This document shows, piece by piece, positions 25,622-34,607 of a stretch of 64,000 nt of DNA. Every line of letters begins with the position of its first letter. Within the stretch, counting starts at the first letter, position 1. Source of the DNA: an uncultured Oscillospiraceae bacterium. GTDB taxonomy: Bacteria > Bacillota > Clostridia > Oscillospirales > Oscillospiraceae. Where the stretch lies: assembly GCA_947626265.1 (NCBI GenBank), contig CANQRM010000011.1:32867-96866 (forward strand), written 5' to 3'. Position numbers and translations under genes: made by a program. The notes under the pieces were generated by a model. It saw only the letters and a list, made by a program, of their open reading frames with translations. It ran no database searches and had not been told where the DNA came from.

Positions 25622-26503
25622 TTACGCCTTTATGGCGTCGTGATAGAACTCCAGGGCCTCCTTGTCGGTGGCGCCCTTGTGCACGATCATGGCCACCGCC
25701 TGGGCCATGGCCTCGGGGTGCTCGCTCTGGAAGATGTTCCGGCCCATGTCCACGCCGTGGGCGCCCTTCTGCATGACGCCATAGGCCATCTTCAGCGCGT
25801 CCGGCTCGGCCAGCTTCTTGCCTCCGGCCACCACGATGGGCACCGGGCAGGCCGCCACCACTTCCTCGAAGTTCTCGCAGTCATATGTCTTGACCACCTG
25901 CACGCCCATCTCGGCGATGATGCGGGTGGCAAGCTTGAAAAACCGGTCGGTGCGGGCCATATCCTTCCCCACGGCGCAGACGCCCATGGTGGGGATGGAA
26001 TAGCGCATGCCGGCGTTGATGACTTGGTTCAGGTTGTCCAGGCTGGAGAGCTGCCCGTCCGCGCCGATGAAGGTCTGCACGGCCATGCAGTCGGCGCCCA
26101 TGCGGATGGCATCCTCGATGTCCACCGCCACCACCTCATGGCTCAGGTCGTCCTGGAGCATAGAGGAGCCGGAGGTGACCCGCAGGGCCAGGCTCTTCAC
26201 CGTCTCCGGGGCCACGCAGGTGCGAAGCGCCCCGCGGGTGCCCATGAAGCAGTCCACGTAGGGGGTCAGCCGGGGCAGCAGCAGGTCCAGCCGCTCCAGA
26301 CCCGCGGTGGAGCCCATGAAATAGCCGTGGTCAAAGGCGAACATGACGGTGTTGCCGCTCTCGGGGTTGAAAATATTGGCCATGTGGCGTTTCATGCCCC
26401 AGTCCAGGCTGTTGATGCCCTTGAGATAAAATCCCTTCTGGTTGGCAAAGGGTACGTCCACATGATAGTCCTTTGAGACCTTCAGGCCCTCCAGATCAGC
26501 CAT
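25622..26503 (-). CDS. lsrF: AI-2 processing thiolase LsrF
   Basis: A 293-residue class I aldolase-fold protein close to E. coli LsrF throughout: LKGINSLDWGMKRHMANIFNP, VMFAFDHGYFMG, VGKDMARTDRFFKLATRIIAEMG, PVPIVVAGGKKL and GVDMGRNIFQS. The Schiff-base lysine is in VVKTYD near residue 205. LsrF transfers an acetyl group from the phosphorylated AI-2 breakdown product to CoA, in the cytoplasm. Last lsr gene of the minus-strand operon, 102 bases after lsrB with an mRNA hairpin between them. The LsrG isomerase that normally precedes this step is absent from the operon. Confidence 0.95.
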   Translation of the reverse strand: MADLEGLKVSKDYHVDVPFANQKGFYLKGINSLDWGMKRHMANIFNPESGNTVMFAFDHGYFMGSTAGLERLDLLLPRLTPYVDCFMGTRGALRTCVAPETVKSLALRVTSGSSMLQDDLSHEVVAVDIEDAIRMGADCMAVQTFIGADGQLSSLDNLNQVINAGMRYSIPTMGVCAVGKDMARTDRFFKLATRIIAEMGVQVVKTYDCENFEEVVAACPVPIVVAGGKKLAEPDALKMAYGVMQKGAHGVDMGRNIFQSEHPEAMAQAVAMIVHKGATDKEALEFYHDAIKA

Positions 26504-26557
26504 AATACACTCTCCTTTAGTCGAAAGTTTGCAGTTTTCGCGTTTGTTTTACAGGGT

Positions 26558-26583
26558 CTCCCCCGCCGCGAACGGCGGGGGAG
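26558..26583 (-). other. Intercistronic hairpin between lsrB and lsrF
   Basis: A perfect 11-bp stem (CTCCCCCGCCG and complement) with loop CGAA and no U tract. Such hairpins after a binding-protein gene stabilise its message and raise its level over neighbours. Confidence 0.6.
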
Positions 26584-26605
26584 ATGGTTCGCTTAGGGAA
26601 GAAAC

Positions 26606-27679
26606 TCAGAAGTCGTAGTTGTCCATGTTCTCGGCGTTGAACACAGCGCGCTCAGGCAGCAGCACAACACCGTTGTTGACGTCGGCAGTCTCGTCGTCGG
26701 GGTTCAGGCAGTCGTTGGCCATGACCTCCACGTCGCCGATGCCGGGGACGCTGATGGTATCGCCCACGGTGACCTCATTGCCGGCGGCCAGGTAAGCGGC
26801 CACATAGCAGCCCAGAGCGCCCTGGATCTTGCAGTCCCACAGGCCCCAGTTGAACAGGGTGCCGTTGGTGCAGTAGCCCTTGATGGCGTTGGGGGTGGCG
26901 AAACCGGTGATGGTCACGTCGTCCTTGGTCAGGCCCTTGTTCTCGGCAGCCTGCAGCTGGCCGGGCAGAGCGGTGGAGTCGTTGCAGATGATGAGGTCGA
27001 TGTCGGGATGCGCGTCCAGAACGGCCTCGCCCACGGTGATGGACTTCTCAGCATCCTGCTCAGAGTAGTAGTTGTCGGGCTCCACGTTGGTCCAGTTGGG
27101 ATAGTTCTCGGCGATGATCTTCTCGCCCTCGACCTGCCAGGAGTTCTGGTCGGTCACGGTCGCCTGAGAGTAGTGCCAGCAGTAGTTGACCTCGTCGGCG
27201 GCGGGGTCGACGCCGCGGTCCTCAAGACCGGCGACAGCCAGGTCCACCAGCATCTGGCCCAGGACCTCAGGAGTGCCCTGAGAGACCATCAGGTCACGGT
27301 CGGCGACCAGGGCGTCGGAGTCCCAGGTGGTCACGACCACGCCAGCGGCGCGGGCTTCCTGCAGCGCGTCGGACACGCCGGCGGCGTCAACGGTGGAGAT
27401 GCAGATGGCATCCACGCCGGAGGCGACAGCCTGGTTGATGACGGCGACCTGCGCGGCAGCGGAGGCGGTGGCGTCGCCCATGTACTCCACGGTGATGCCC
27501 CAGTCCTCAGCGAACTCCTGGGCACCCTGGTTGGCGACCTCGAAGAACGCGTTGCCGGTCACCTTGGGGATGAAGGCGACGGTCATGCCCTCGACGGAAG
27601 CGGGCTCAGCGGCAAAGGCGACAGCGCCCAGGCTGAGGACCATGACCAGCGCGAGGATGATGGATACGGTTTTCTTCAT
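26606..27679 (-). CDS. lsrB: AI-2 ABC transporter substrate-binding protein LsrB
   Basis: A 357-residue ribose/AI-2-type binding protein. Candidate ligand residues are visible at the expected places: Lys in AFIPKVTGNAFF, Asp in TTWDSDAL, Asp-Gln in TVTDQNSWQ and Pro in FATPNAIKGY. The signal peptide (MKKTVSIILALVMVLSLGAVAFA) ends in an A-x-A site for signal peptidase I; there is no lipobox cysteine, unusual for a Gram-positive binding protein. It delivers AI-2 to the LsrACD importer. It is fourth in the operon, 60 bases after lsrD. Confidence 0.92.
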   Translation of the reverse strand: MKKTVSIILALVMVLSLGAVAFAAEPASVEGMTVAFIPKVTGNAFFEVANQGAQEFAEDWGITVEYMGDATASAAAQVAVINQAVASGVDAICISTVDAAGVSDALQEARAAGVVVTTWDSDALVADRDLMVSQGTPEVLGQMLVDLAVAGLEDRGVDPAADEVNYCWHYSQATVTDQNSWQVEGEKIIAENYPNWTNVEPDNYYSEQDAEKSITVGEAVLDAHPDIDLIICNDSTALPGQLQAAENKGLTKDDVTITGFATPNAIKGYCTNGTLFNWGLWDCKIQGALGCYVAAYLAAGNEVTVGDTISVPGIGDVEVMANDCLNPDDETADVNNGVVLLPERAVFNAENMDNYDF

Positions 27680-27738
27680 GTTGATATCCTCCTAAATTAT
27701 TTATATCCCGGGGCCCATGACTCCCCTGAATACCGATG

Positions 27739-28761
27739 TTACGAGCCGGCCTTTTCCTTTTTGGGCCGGAGCTTTCCCAGCTTCGCCTGGACGGAGGGCA
27801 TGTTCACCAATGCGCGGCCCACCACCACGACCACCAGCAGCACGCCGATGGGGATGTCCAGATACTGGGTGTTGATCTTGAAGCACAGCGGCATGCCGAA
27901 CCTAAGAAGGCCAATGGCGATGGACGCCAGGGCGGTGCCCAAAATGGAGCCCTTGCCGCCGGTGGAGAGAGTACCGCCCAGCACGCAGGCGGTGATGATG
28001 TTCATGGTGAGGTTGCCGCCGATATCGCTCTTGGAGGTGCCCAGATACGCGGTCATGACCACGCCCGCGACGGCGGCGGACACGGCCGCCAGGATGTAGG
28101 TGCTCATGATGATGAGGCGGCTGTTGATGCCGGAATACTCCGCGGCGGTCTGGTTCACGCCCACCAGGTATATCTTCCGGCCGTACTTGGTCCGGTGCAG
28201 CAGAAACCACGCGAACACCGCGAGCAGCAGGAAAATGATGATCTGCATGGGGACCACGCCGAAGACCTTCGTCTTGCTGATGGCCTTGAAGGCGTCAGGG
28301 AAGCCGCTGATGCCCTTATAGGCCTCCGTGCTGGAGAGAGAGGACACCAGCAGCGCCAGGCCCGAATACAGGAAGCTGCCGCCCAGCGTCACCACCATGG
28401 CCTGCACGCCGCAGTACGCCACGAAAAACCCGCTCAGCGCCCCGCACAATGCCGCGCAGAACACTGCCAGCGCCACTGCCGCCCAGATGTTCAGACCGAA
28501 GTCCTGCCAGGCCACGCCGATGATGATGGACGTAAGGCCCACGATGGACGACACCTGGATGTCGATGCCGCCGGTGATCATCACCATGGTGACGAAGATG
28601 GAGATGATGCAGATGGAGATGAAGTCGTTGGAGGCCGTCATCAGAAGGGGGATGCGCAGGAACTTGGGGTTGGCGGAGCCGAACACCACGAACTCCAGCA
28701 CCAGCAGCAGCACCAGAAAGCTGTTCCAGCCCGCGTTGGGCCCCTTAAAGAGCTTCTTCAT
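27739..28761 (-). CDS. lsrD: AI-2 ABC transporter permease LsrD
   Basis: A 340-residue ribose-type (BPD_transp_2/RbsC-like) permease with eight to ten helices. The motif TGGIDIQVSSIVGLTSI and the cytoplasmic-loop ACVLGGTLSTGGKGSILGTALASI are characteristic. The ATG overlaps the lsrC stop by 4 bases, as expected for a translationally coupled heterodimeric permease. The lysine-rich tail (KLGKLRPKKEKAGS) is cytoplasmic. Assigned LsrD by position after LsrC. Confidence 0.92.
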   Translation of the reverse strand: MKKLFKGPNAGWNSFLVLLLVLEFVVFGSANPKFLRIPLLMTASNDFISICIISIFVTMVMITGGIDIQVSSIVGLTSIIIGVAWQDFGLNIWAAVALAVFCAALCGALSGFFVAYCGVQAMVVTLGGSFLYSGLALLVSSLSSTEAYKGISGFPDAFKAISKTKVFGVVPMQIIIFLLLAVFAWFLLHRTKYGRKIYLVGVNQTAAEYSGINSRLIIMSTYILAAVSAAVAGVVMTAYLGTSKSDIGGNLTMNIITACVLGGTLSTGGKGSILGTALASIAIGLLRFGMPLCFKINTQYLDIPIGVLLVVVVVGRALVNMPSVQAKLGKLRPKKEKAGS

Positions 28762-29768
28762 TCCGCCGCCTCCTTCGTCACTTTCTCTGTGCGGGCGGCC
28801 AGCCGGGCCCGGCGGTTCTTCACCGCGGCCCGCTTCTGCAGCAGCGCGTCGGCCACCACGATAGTCATCAGTATCACGCCGGTGATGGCGTTATCGTAGT
28901 TGGAGGAGAAGCCCATGAACACCAGCAGGTAGCTGATGGAGGCCATGATCACCGCGCCGATGGCGGCGCCGATCACCGTGCCCACGCCGCCGGAGAGGCT
29001 TATGCCGCCCAGCACGCAGGCGGCCACCGCCTTCATCTCATAGCCGTTGCCGCTAAGGGAAGTCACGATGCCGATGCGGCTGGCGAAGATGATGCCGCCC
29101 AGAGCGGCCATGACGCCGCATATCACGTAGGCCCATATCTTCGTGGCCGTGGCGGGGATGCCCACCAGGTCCGCGCCGCCGGCGTTGTCGCCCACGGCGA
29201 TGAAGTACCGGCCCTTCCTCGTGCGGGTCAGCAGGATATGTATCACGATGGTCAGCAGCACCGCGCAGCAGTAGTAGATGGAGAAGTTGCCGATGAGGGT
29301 CATGGACGAGATGTCCTTAAAGCTCTTGGGCAGCTGGTTGACCTGCTGCACGCCCACGGTCAGGTACATGAGCCCCCGCAGGATGCCGTTGGTGCCCAGG
29401 GTGAAGATCAGCGACGGCACCTTCATCACCGCCACGCCCCAGCCGTTGATGAGGCCCACGATCACGCCGATGACCAGCCCTACGCCGAAGGCCAGAAACC
29501 AGTTCTGGCCGTTCTGGATCATGGTGCCCACCACCGCGGCCACGAACCCCAGGTTGGAGCCCACGGACACGTCTATCTCGCCGGTAAAGATGGCGAAGGC
29601 CATGCCCACGGCGATGAGGGTGTACACCACCGAGGTGTTGAAGCAGGCCGTGACGTTCTCCGCCTTCAGGAAGCTGGGGTTGATCACGCCCACGATGAGG
29701 AACAGCGCCACCAGGAAGCAGAAACTGGATACCTCCCGGGCCTTGAGGACTTTTTTGATCACGCTCAC
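28758..29768 (-). CDS. lsrC: AI-2 ABC transporter permease LsrC
   Basis: A 336-residue permease of the same family as LsrD: FTGEIDVSVGSNLGFVAAVV near residue 63 and the loop AACVLGGISLSGGVGTVIGA near 230. It pairs with LsrD to form the channel for AI-2. Both ends overlap neighbours by 4 bases (lsrA upstream, lsrD downstream), so the operon order lsrA-lsrC-lsrD-lsrB-lsrF equals that of E. coli and Salmonella minus lsrG. Basic C-terminus (RAAVKNRRARLAARTEK). Confidence 0.92.
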   Translation of the reverse strand: MSVIKKVLKAREVSSFCFLVALFLIVGVINPSFLKAENVTACFNTSVVYTLIAVGMAFAIFTGEIDVSVGSNLGFVAAVVGTMIQNGQNWFLAFGVGLVIGVIVGLINGWGVAVMKVPSLIFTLGTNGILRGLMYLTVGVQQVNQLPKSFKDISSMTLIGNFSIYYCCAVLLTIVIHILLTRTRKGRYFIAVGDNAGGADLVGIPATATKIWAYVICGVMAALGGIIFASRIGIVTSLSGNGYEMKAVAACVLGGISLSGGVGTVIGAAIGAVIMASISYLLVFMGFSSNYDNAITGVILMTIVVADALLQKRAAVKNRRARLAARTEKVTKEAAE

Positions 29769-31297
29769 GCTCCGATCTCCTCCTCCCCGGCGATACCGAA
29801 GGCGGCCGCCATCAGGTTGTCCTGATTGATATCGCCCTTTTTGAATTCCGCGTTGATGCGGCCCTGATACATGGTCACCGCCCTATCGGCCAGCTCCACG
29901 ATCTCCTCCATGTCGCTGGAGATGAGCAGCACGCTCACGCCCTGCTCCCGGAGCTGGTGGATGATGCTGTACACGTCGCCGCGGGCGGCGGCGTCGATGC
30001 CGCGGGTGGGTTCGTCCAGGATGACGATCTTGGGCTCCGGCGCCAGGGAGCGGCCTATGACCACCTTCTGCTGGTTGCCGCCGGAGAGGCTGCCCAAGAG
30101 CTGGTCCTGGCCGGTGATCTTGGTGCGGAAGCTCTTCACGTATTTGTCGGTGATCTCCCGCTCCGCCTTCCGGCTTAAGAACACCTTCCCCAGCGCGCCC
30201 TTATAGAGCGTGGCGCTGGTGGTGTTGGCCGCCACGTCGCATATCTTGAACAGGCCGTTCAAATGCCGGTCCTCCGGCACGTAGTTGAGGCCCGCCTCGA
30301 TGACCTGCTTCGTCTTCTTTCCGGTGATGTCCCGGCCGTTCAGGAGCACCCTGCCCCCCAGGACCTTGTCCATGCCGAAGATGGTGGTGGCCATCTCCGT
30401 GCGCCCGGCGCCCACCACGCCGGCCACGCCCAGCACCTCGCCGGGCCATACCTTTAAAGACACATTTGTAAAGCCGTAGCCGCTGAAGCCCTCCAGCTCC
30501 AGCACCGGCGCGGCGGAATAGTCCACCGGGGCGGCGGCCTCCGCGGCCCCATGGGCCTCCGTCTCCGCGTCCGGGGGCAGCAGGCCCTTCACCAGGTCCT
30601 CCCGGGTGAACTGGCCCACGGGCCCGTGGATGGTGATGATGCCGTCGCGCATGATGGCCACGTCGGTGGCGATATCGAACACCTCCGCCAGACGGTGGGT
30701 TATGTAGATGATGCCGATGCCCTTCTCCTGCAGTTCCCGGACCACCTTGAAGAGGCTCTTCACCTCGTCAAAGGTCAGGGCCGAGGTGGGTTCGTCCAGT
30801 ATCAAAAGCTGGGCGTGGCGGAGGATGCCCCGGAGGATCTCCACCATCTGCTGCTCGGCGATGGACAGGCCCCCGGCCTTCCGGTTCAGGTCCAGGTCCC
30901 AGCCCACGTCCTCCATGACGGCCACCAGTTCCTTGTGCAGCTCCGCCTTCGGCTGCTTGAAGCCGATGAGCACGTTCTCCTCCACGTTCATGTTGGGGAA
31001 CAGCAGCGGCTCCTGGGGGACCATGTAGATGCCCCGGGCCAGGGCAGCGGCGGTGTTGGTCACCGACACCGGCTCCCCGTGGAGCAGCAGCTCCCCCTTG
31101 TCATGGGTATAAAGGCCCATGATGATCTTCATCAGGGTGGACTTTCCCGCGCCGTTGCCGCCGATGAGGGCCAGCACCTCCCCGGGCACCACGTCCAGAT
31201 CGATGCCCTTCAGCACCTGGTTCAGGCCAAAGGATTTGTATATCCCCCGGACCGACAGCAGGGCGGGCGCTTTTTCCTTCGCTTCGCTCATAGCCAC
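29765..31297 (-). CDS. lsrA: AI-2 ABC transporter ATPase LsrA
   Basis: A 510-residue protein with two ABC ATPase halves, as in RbsA/LsrA. The first half has Walker A GGNGAGKST (about 45), a degenerate signature GLSIAEQQMVEI and Walker B LLILDEPTSAL. The second half has a relaxed Walker A GVVGAGRTEM, signature LSGGNQQKV and Walker B IVILDEPTRGID. This asymmetry is normal for sugar-type importers. The GTG at 31297 is spaced 6 bases from GAGGGA; the ATG two codons on (31291) is an alternative. First gene of the operon driven by the promoter at 31367-31394. Confidence 0.94.
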   Translation of the reverse strand: MAMSEAKEKAPALLSVRGIYKSFGLNQVLKGIDLDVVPGEVLALIGGNGAGKSTLMKIIMGLYTHDKGELLLHGEPVSVTNTAAALARGIYMVPQEPLLFPNMNVEENVLIGFKQPKAELHKELVAVMEDVGWDLDLNRKAGGLSIAEQQMVEILRGILRHAQLLILDEPTSALTFDEVKSLFKVVRELQEKGIGIIYITHRLAEVFDIATDVAIMRDGIITIHGPVGQFTREDLVKGLLPPDAETEAHGAAEAAAPVDYSAAPVLELEGFSGYGFTNVSLKVWPGEVLGVAGVVGAGRTEMATTIFGMDKVLGGRVLLNGRDITGKKTKQVIEAGLNYVPEDRHLNGLFKICDVAANTTSATLYKGALGKVFLSRKAEREITDKYVKSFRTKITGQDQLLGSLSGGNQQKVVIGRSLAPEPKIVILDEPTRGIDAAARGDVYSIIHQLREQGVSVLLISSDMEEIVELADRAVTMYQGRINAEFKKGDINQDNLMAAAFGIAGEEEIGA

Positions 31298-31366
31298 AAA
31301 CTATCCCTCATTTCTCACAGGGTCAGACAAATGTTACTTGCGCAAACTTTTCACTACTACCTTACA

Positions 31367-31394
31367 AGTATAGAGGATTTTTTCGGTTTGTCAA
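31367..31394 (-). promoter_or_regulatory. lsrACDBF promoter
   Basis: Minus-strand TTGACA (31394-31389), 16-base spacer, TATACT (31372-31367). A leader of about 65 bases runs to the lsrA start. Confidence 0.75.
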
Positions 31395-31520
31395 CTGATT
31401 TAAAGCGTTCCAGGGCCCATTTTTTGAAAATTTTCCGTCTAAACGCCCTGTTTCTTTCCCAAACGAAAGAATCAAATTGTGCGTTAACCATAAAAATAGG
31501 ACTGATTCTCACCTCGTCAA

Positions 31521-31546
31521 ATTTGCCAGTATGTTTTTTGGCAAAT
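31521..31546. promoter_or_regulatory. Candidate LsrR operator (inverted repeat)
   Basis: ATTTGCCA and TGGCAAAT form a perfect 8-bp inverted repeat around a 10-base AT-rich spacer, midway between the two divergent promoters. A second pattern, TTTGACAG, occurs twice (31561 and 31607) around the lsrR promoter. Either could be the SorC-type LsrR binding site. Confidence 0.5.
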
Positions 31547-31561
31547 CATTGCCTTTTCTAT

Positions 31562-31590
31562 TTGACAGGAGCATATACTGGTGTTATACT
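31562..31590 (+). promoter_or_regulatory. lsrR promoter
   Basis: A near-consensus promoter: TTGACA (31562-31567), 17-base spacer, TATACT (31585-31590), about 52 bases before the lsrR initiation region. The whole 31298-31648 gap is AT-rich and holds only control elements. Confidence 0.8.
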
Positions 31591-31648
31591 GTCATCGAAA
31601 ACGACATTTGACAGAAAATCAAACTTTTGTTTGAATCGCGAGGGGCAT

Positions 31649-32602
31649 ATGGATCACTTTCCTGAGCGGATGGACAGGGCGGAGTATGACCGGGCGCTGA
31701 TGGTCAAGGCCGCCTGGTACTACTATGTGGAGGACTATACCCAGCAGAAGATATCCGACCTGCTGGGGGTGAGCCGGTCAAAGGTGGTCTCCCTGCTGGA
31801 GACCGCCCGGCAGACGGGCGTCATCCAATTCAGCATCTGCCAGAGTGACGGCGGCCGGATGCAGACGGAGCGGGCGCTGATGAGCCGTTTCGGGCTCCAC
31901 GACGCCTTCGTCATCCCCGGCGTGTCCACCCTGCCCTCCCCCAACGAGAGCATCGCCCAGGCCGCCGCTATGTACATCCTGCGCCGGGCGGAGCCCAATA
32001 CCTTTATCAATATGGGCTACGGCGACACCACCAGCCGCATCCTGAACCACCTGGCCACCGGCGCCCAGGCGCCCTTGAACCTGGTGAGCCTGTCCGGCGG
32101 CGTGAACTACTACCTGCCCGACATCCACCTGGGCGGCTATAACGCCCGGCTGCATCTGGTGCCGGCGCCGCTGCTGGTGTCCAGCAAGTCCGTGCGGGAG
32201 GCGCTGCTGCAGGAGCCGGACCTGGTGGAGATATCCCGGATGATACCGCTGTCCAGCATGACGGTGGTGGGCATCGGCGCCATGGACGACGACGCCACCA
32301 TCCTCACCAACGGCATCCTCACCAAGAACGACTTCACGCTTTTGAAGATGCAGGGCGCGGTGGGCGACCTTCTGAGCCACTTCATGGACAAAAACGGCCG
32401 GCTTATAGACGTGGACCTGGAGGACCGGCTTCTGAGCCTGAGCCTGGACGAGCTGCGCCAGCTTGACAACGTCATCGGCGTGGCCGGCGGCCTGGGCAAG
32501 ACGGACGCCATCCTGGCCGCCCTGCGGGGCCGGTATCTGGACGTGCTCATCACGGACGAGGACACCGCCCTGCGCCTTTTGAAGGAATCCGCCGAGGGCT
32601 GA
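31649..32602 (+). CDS. lsrR: AI-2 operon repressor LsrR (SorC/DeoR family)
   Basis: A 317-residue SorC-family regulator, the same length as E. coli LsrR. The N-terminal helix-turn-helix is AAWYYYVEDYTQQKISDLLGVSRSKVVSLLETARQTGVI (about 20-58). The phosphosugar-binding domain has NMGYGDTTSRIL and LSGGVNYY loops, then GIGAMDDDATI and VIGVAGGLGKTDAILAALRGRYLDVLITD. It would repress both lsr promoters until phospho-AI-2 from LsrK binds. I chose the ATG at 31649 after GAGGGG; the long frame upstream is antisense to lsrA. It is divergent from lsrA and followed by lsrK. Confidence 0.93.
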   Translation: MDHFPERMDRAEYDRALMVKAAWYYYVEDYTQQKISDLLGVSRSKVVSLLETARQTGVIQFSICQSDGGRMQTERALMSRFGLHDAFVIPGVSTLPSPNESIAQAAAMYILRRAEPNTFINMGYGDTTSRILNHLATGAQAPLNLVSLSGGVNYYLPDIHLGGYNARLHLVPAPLLVSSKSVREALLQEPDLVEISRMIPLSSMTVVGIGAMDDDATILTNGILTKNDFTLLKMQGAVGDLLSHFMDKNGRLIDVDLEDRLLSLSLDELRQLDNVIGVAGGLGKTDAILAALRGRYLDVLITDEDTALRLLKESAEG

Positions 32603-32653
32603 ATTTACAGGGGTCCGCCCCGTACAGAATATATGATGCAGGAGGTCATTGCA

Positions 32654-34216
32654 ATGGCAAAATATCTCATGGCGATAGACGCCGGCACCGGCAGCGTCCG
32701 GGCGGTGGTCTTCTCCCTGGACGGGACCCAGGTGGGCTGCGTCCAGGAGGAGTGGACCCACAAGGAGGACCCCCGCTGGCCCGGCAGCATGGATTTTGAC
32801 TGGACCCACAACTGGGACCTGGCCCGGGGCTGTGTCCGCCGGGTGCTCGCCGAGACCGGCATCGCCCCCGGGGAGATCGCCGCCGTGTCCACCACGTGCA
32901 TGCGGGAGGGCATCCTGCTCTACGACAAGGACGGCAACGAGCTGTGGGCCTGCGCCAACGTGGACGCCCGCAGCGACGACCAGGTGGGCCAGCTCATCCG
33001 CCTGGACCCGGACCTGGAGAAGAAGATATACGCCCGCTCCGGCCAGACCTACGCCCTGGGCGCCCTGCCCCGCATCCTGTGGGTCCGGGACAATATGCCC
33101 GAGGTGTACGAGAAGACCGCCGCGGTGGGCATGTTCAACGACTGGCTCATCTATAAGCTCACGGGAAAGCTGGCCGTGGAGCCCTCCAACGGCAGCACCA
33201 CCGGCATCATGGACCTGCAGAGCCGCCAGTGGCTGCCGGAGATCGCCGCCCAGTGCGGCCTGCGCTCGGACATCTTCCCGCCGGTGGCGGAGTGCGGCAC
33301 CCTCATCGCCAATGTCAGCGCCAGGGGCGCGGCGGACACGGGCCTTGCCAAGGGCACGCCCGTGGTGGTGGGCGGCGGCGACTGCCAGCTGGGCACCATC
33401 GGCGTGGGCGCCTGCAAGGAAGGGCAGGCGGCCGTGTTCGGCGGCAGCTTCTGGCAGTATGAGTTCAACACCGCCTCCGGCAAGACCGACCCGGGCTGCC
33501 GGGTGCGGGTAAACTGCCACGCGGTGCCGGACCTGTGGCAGTACGAGGCCCTGGCCTTCAAGCCCGGCCTCGTCATGCGCTGGTTCCGGGACGGCTTCTG
33601 CCAGGAGGAGGCGGCCCTGGCCGCCAAGACGGGCCGGGACACCTACGACCTGATGAACGAGAAGGCAAAGGACATCCCCGCCGGCAGCTACGGCATGCAG
33701 TGCTGCTTCAGCGACACCATGAACTTCATCAACTGGAAGCACGCCAGCCCCACCTTCACCAACTTCCTCCTGGAGCCGGAGAAGTTCAACAAATACACCT
33801 TCTATCGGGCCATTCTGGAGAACACCGCCCTCATCCTGCGCAGCCACATCGAGCTGGTACGCGAGGCCACGGGCAACGAGCCGGAGGAGCTGATCTTCGC
33901 CGGCGGCGCGGCCAAGAGCGCCCTGTGGAGCCAGATCGTGGCGGACGTGACCGGCAAGAGAGTGAAGGTGCCCGTGGTGAAGGAGGCCACCGCCCTGGGC
34001 GCGGCCATCCTGGCCGGCGTGGGCGCGGGGCTATATGATTCCATTGAGGACGCGGTGGAAAAGACGGTCAAATGGGACCACACCTATACGCCCAACGGGG
34101 CCAACAAGACGGTCTATGACGAGCTGTACGCCGCTTGGCGGAAGATCTACCCCGCGCAGCTGGCTCTGTGCGACCAGGGACTGACCCGCAACATGTGGAT
34201 CGCCCCCGGCCTGTGA
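32654..34216 (+). CDS. lsrK: AI-2 kinase LsrK
   Basis: A 520-residue FGGY-family kinase that aligns with E. coli LsrK along its length: KYLMAIDAGTGSVRAVVFSLDG, VSTTCMREGILLYD, WACANVDARSDDQ, PSNGSTTGIMDL, GTPVVVGGGDCQLG, MRWFRDGFCQEE, VPVVKEATALGAAI and GLTRNMWIAPGL. It phosphorylates imported AI-2 (DPD), trapping it and making the LsrR inducer. The ATG at 32654 follows AGGAGG by 9 bases; ATGs at 32633 and 32636 lie upstream of it without a site. It lies 51 bases after lsrR and 24 bases before the cupin gene. Confidence 0.95.
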   Translation: MAKYLMAIDAGTGSVRAVVFSLDGTQVGCVQEEWTHKEDPRWPGSMDFDWTHNWDLARGCVRRVLAETGIAPGEIAAVSTTCMREGILLYDKDGNELWACANVDARSDDQVGQLIRLDPDLEKKIYARSGQTYALGALPRILWVRDNMPEVYEKTAAVGMFNDWLIYKLTGKLAVEPSNGSTTGIMDLQSRQWLPEIAAQCGLRSDIFPPVAECGTLIANVSARGAADTGLAKGTPVVVGGGDCQLGTIGVGACKEGQAAVFGGSFWQYEFNTASGKTDPGCRVRVNCHAVPDLWQYEALAFKPGLVMRWFRDGFCQEEAALAAKTGRDTYDLMNEKAKDIPAGSYGMQCCFSDTMNFINWKHASPTFTNFLLEPEKFNKYTFYRAILENTALILRSHIELVREATGNEPEELIFAGGAAKSALWSQIVADVTGKRVKVPVVKEATALGAAILAGVGAGLYDSIEDAVEKTVKWDHTYTPNGANKTVYDELYAAWRKIYPAQLALCDQGLTRNMWIAPGL

Positions 34217-34240
34217 TCGATAAAGAAGGAGGATATGCAT

Positions 34241-34594
34241 ATGTTTATTATCAGCGAGAACGAGCGGGAATACCGCTTTGGCGAGAGCGGGCCCAAGTAC
34301 CTGATGAAGGGCCCCCGGATGAACTTCGCCCTGGTGCGCTTCCTGCCCGGGGAGGACTTTCAGGCCCACTATCACAACGTGATGGAGGAGAACTTCTTCA
34401 TCCTGGAGGGCAAGGTGGACATCGTGGTGGACGGCGTGAAGCACACCCTCACCCCCGGCCAGCTCATCCACATCGAGCCCGGCGAGGTCCACTATGTGAA
34501 GAATTCCTACGATCAGCCCATCAAGATGGTCTCCACCCTGGCCCCCTACCAGGACTCCGACAAGGTGAACGTGGAAAACCCCGTCTGCGACTGA
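34241..34594 (+). CDS. Small cupin protein linked to the lsr locus
   Basis: A 117-residue single-domain cupin. Motif 1 is FQAHYHNVMEENFFILEGKVDIVVDG, with two His and a Glu as metal ligands; motif 2 is GQLIHIEPGEVHYVKNS with a third His. Single cupins of this type are isomerases, epimerases or dioxygenases. It is the last gene of lsrR-lsrK-cupin, and no LsrG isomerase is present, so it is a candidate for the missing phospho-AI-2 isomerisation step; that is inference. The ATG at 34241 is 8 bases from AAGGAGG; the ATG at 34235 is too close. Confidence 0.8.
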   Translation: MFIISENEREYRFGESGPKYLMKGPRMNFALVRFLPGEDFQAHYHNVMEENFFILEGKVDIVVDGVKHTLTPGQLIHIEPGEVHYVKNSYDQPIKMVSTLAPYQDSDKVNVENPVCD

Positions 34595-34607
34595 GCTGTA
34601 TGCTACC

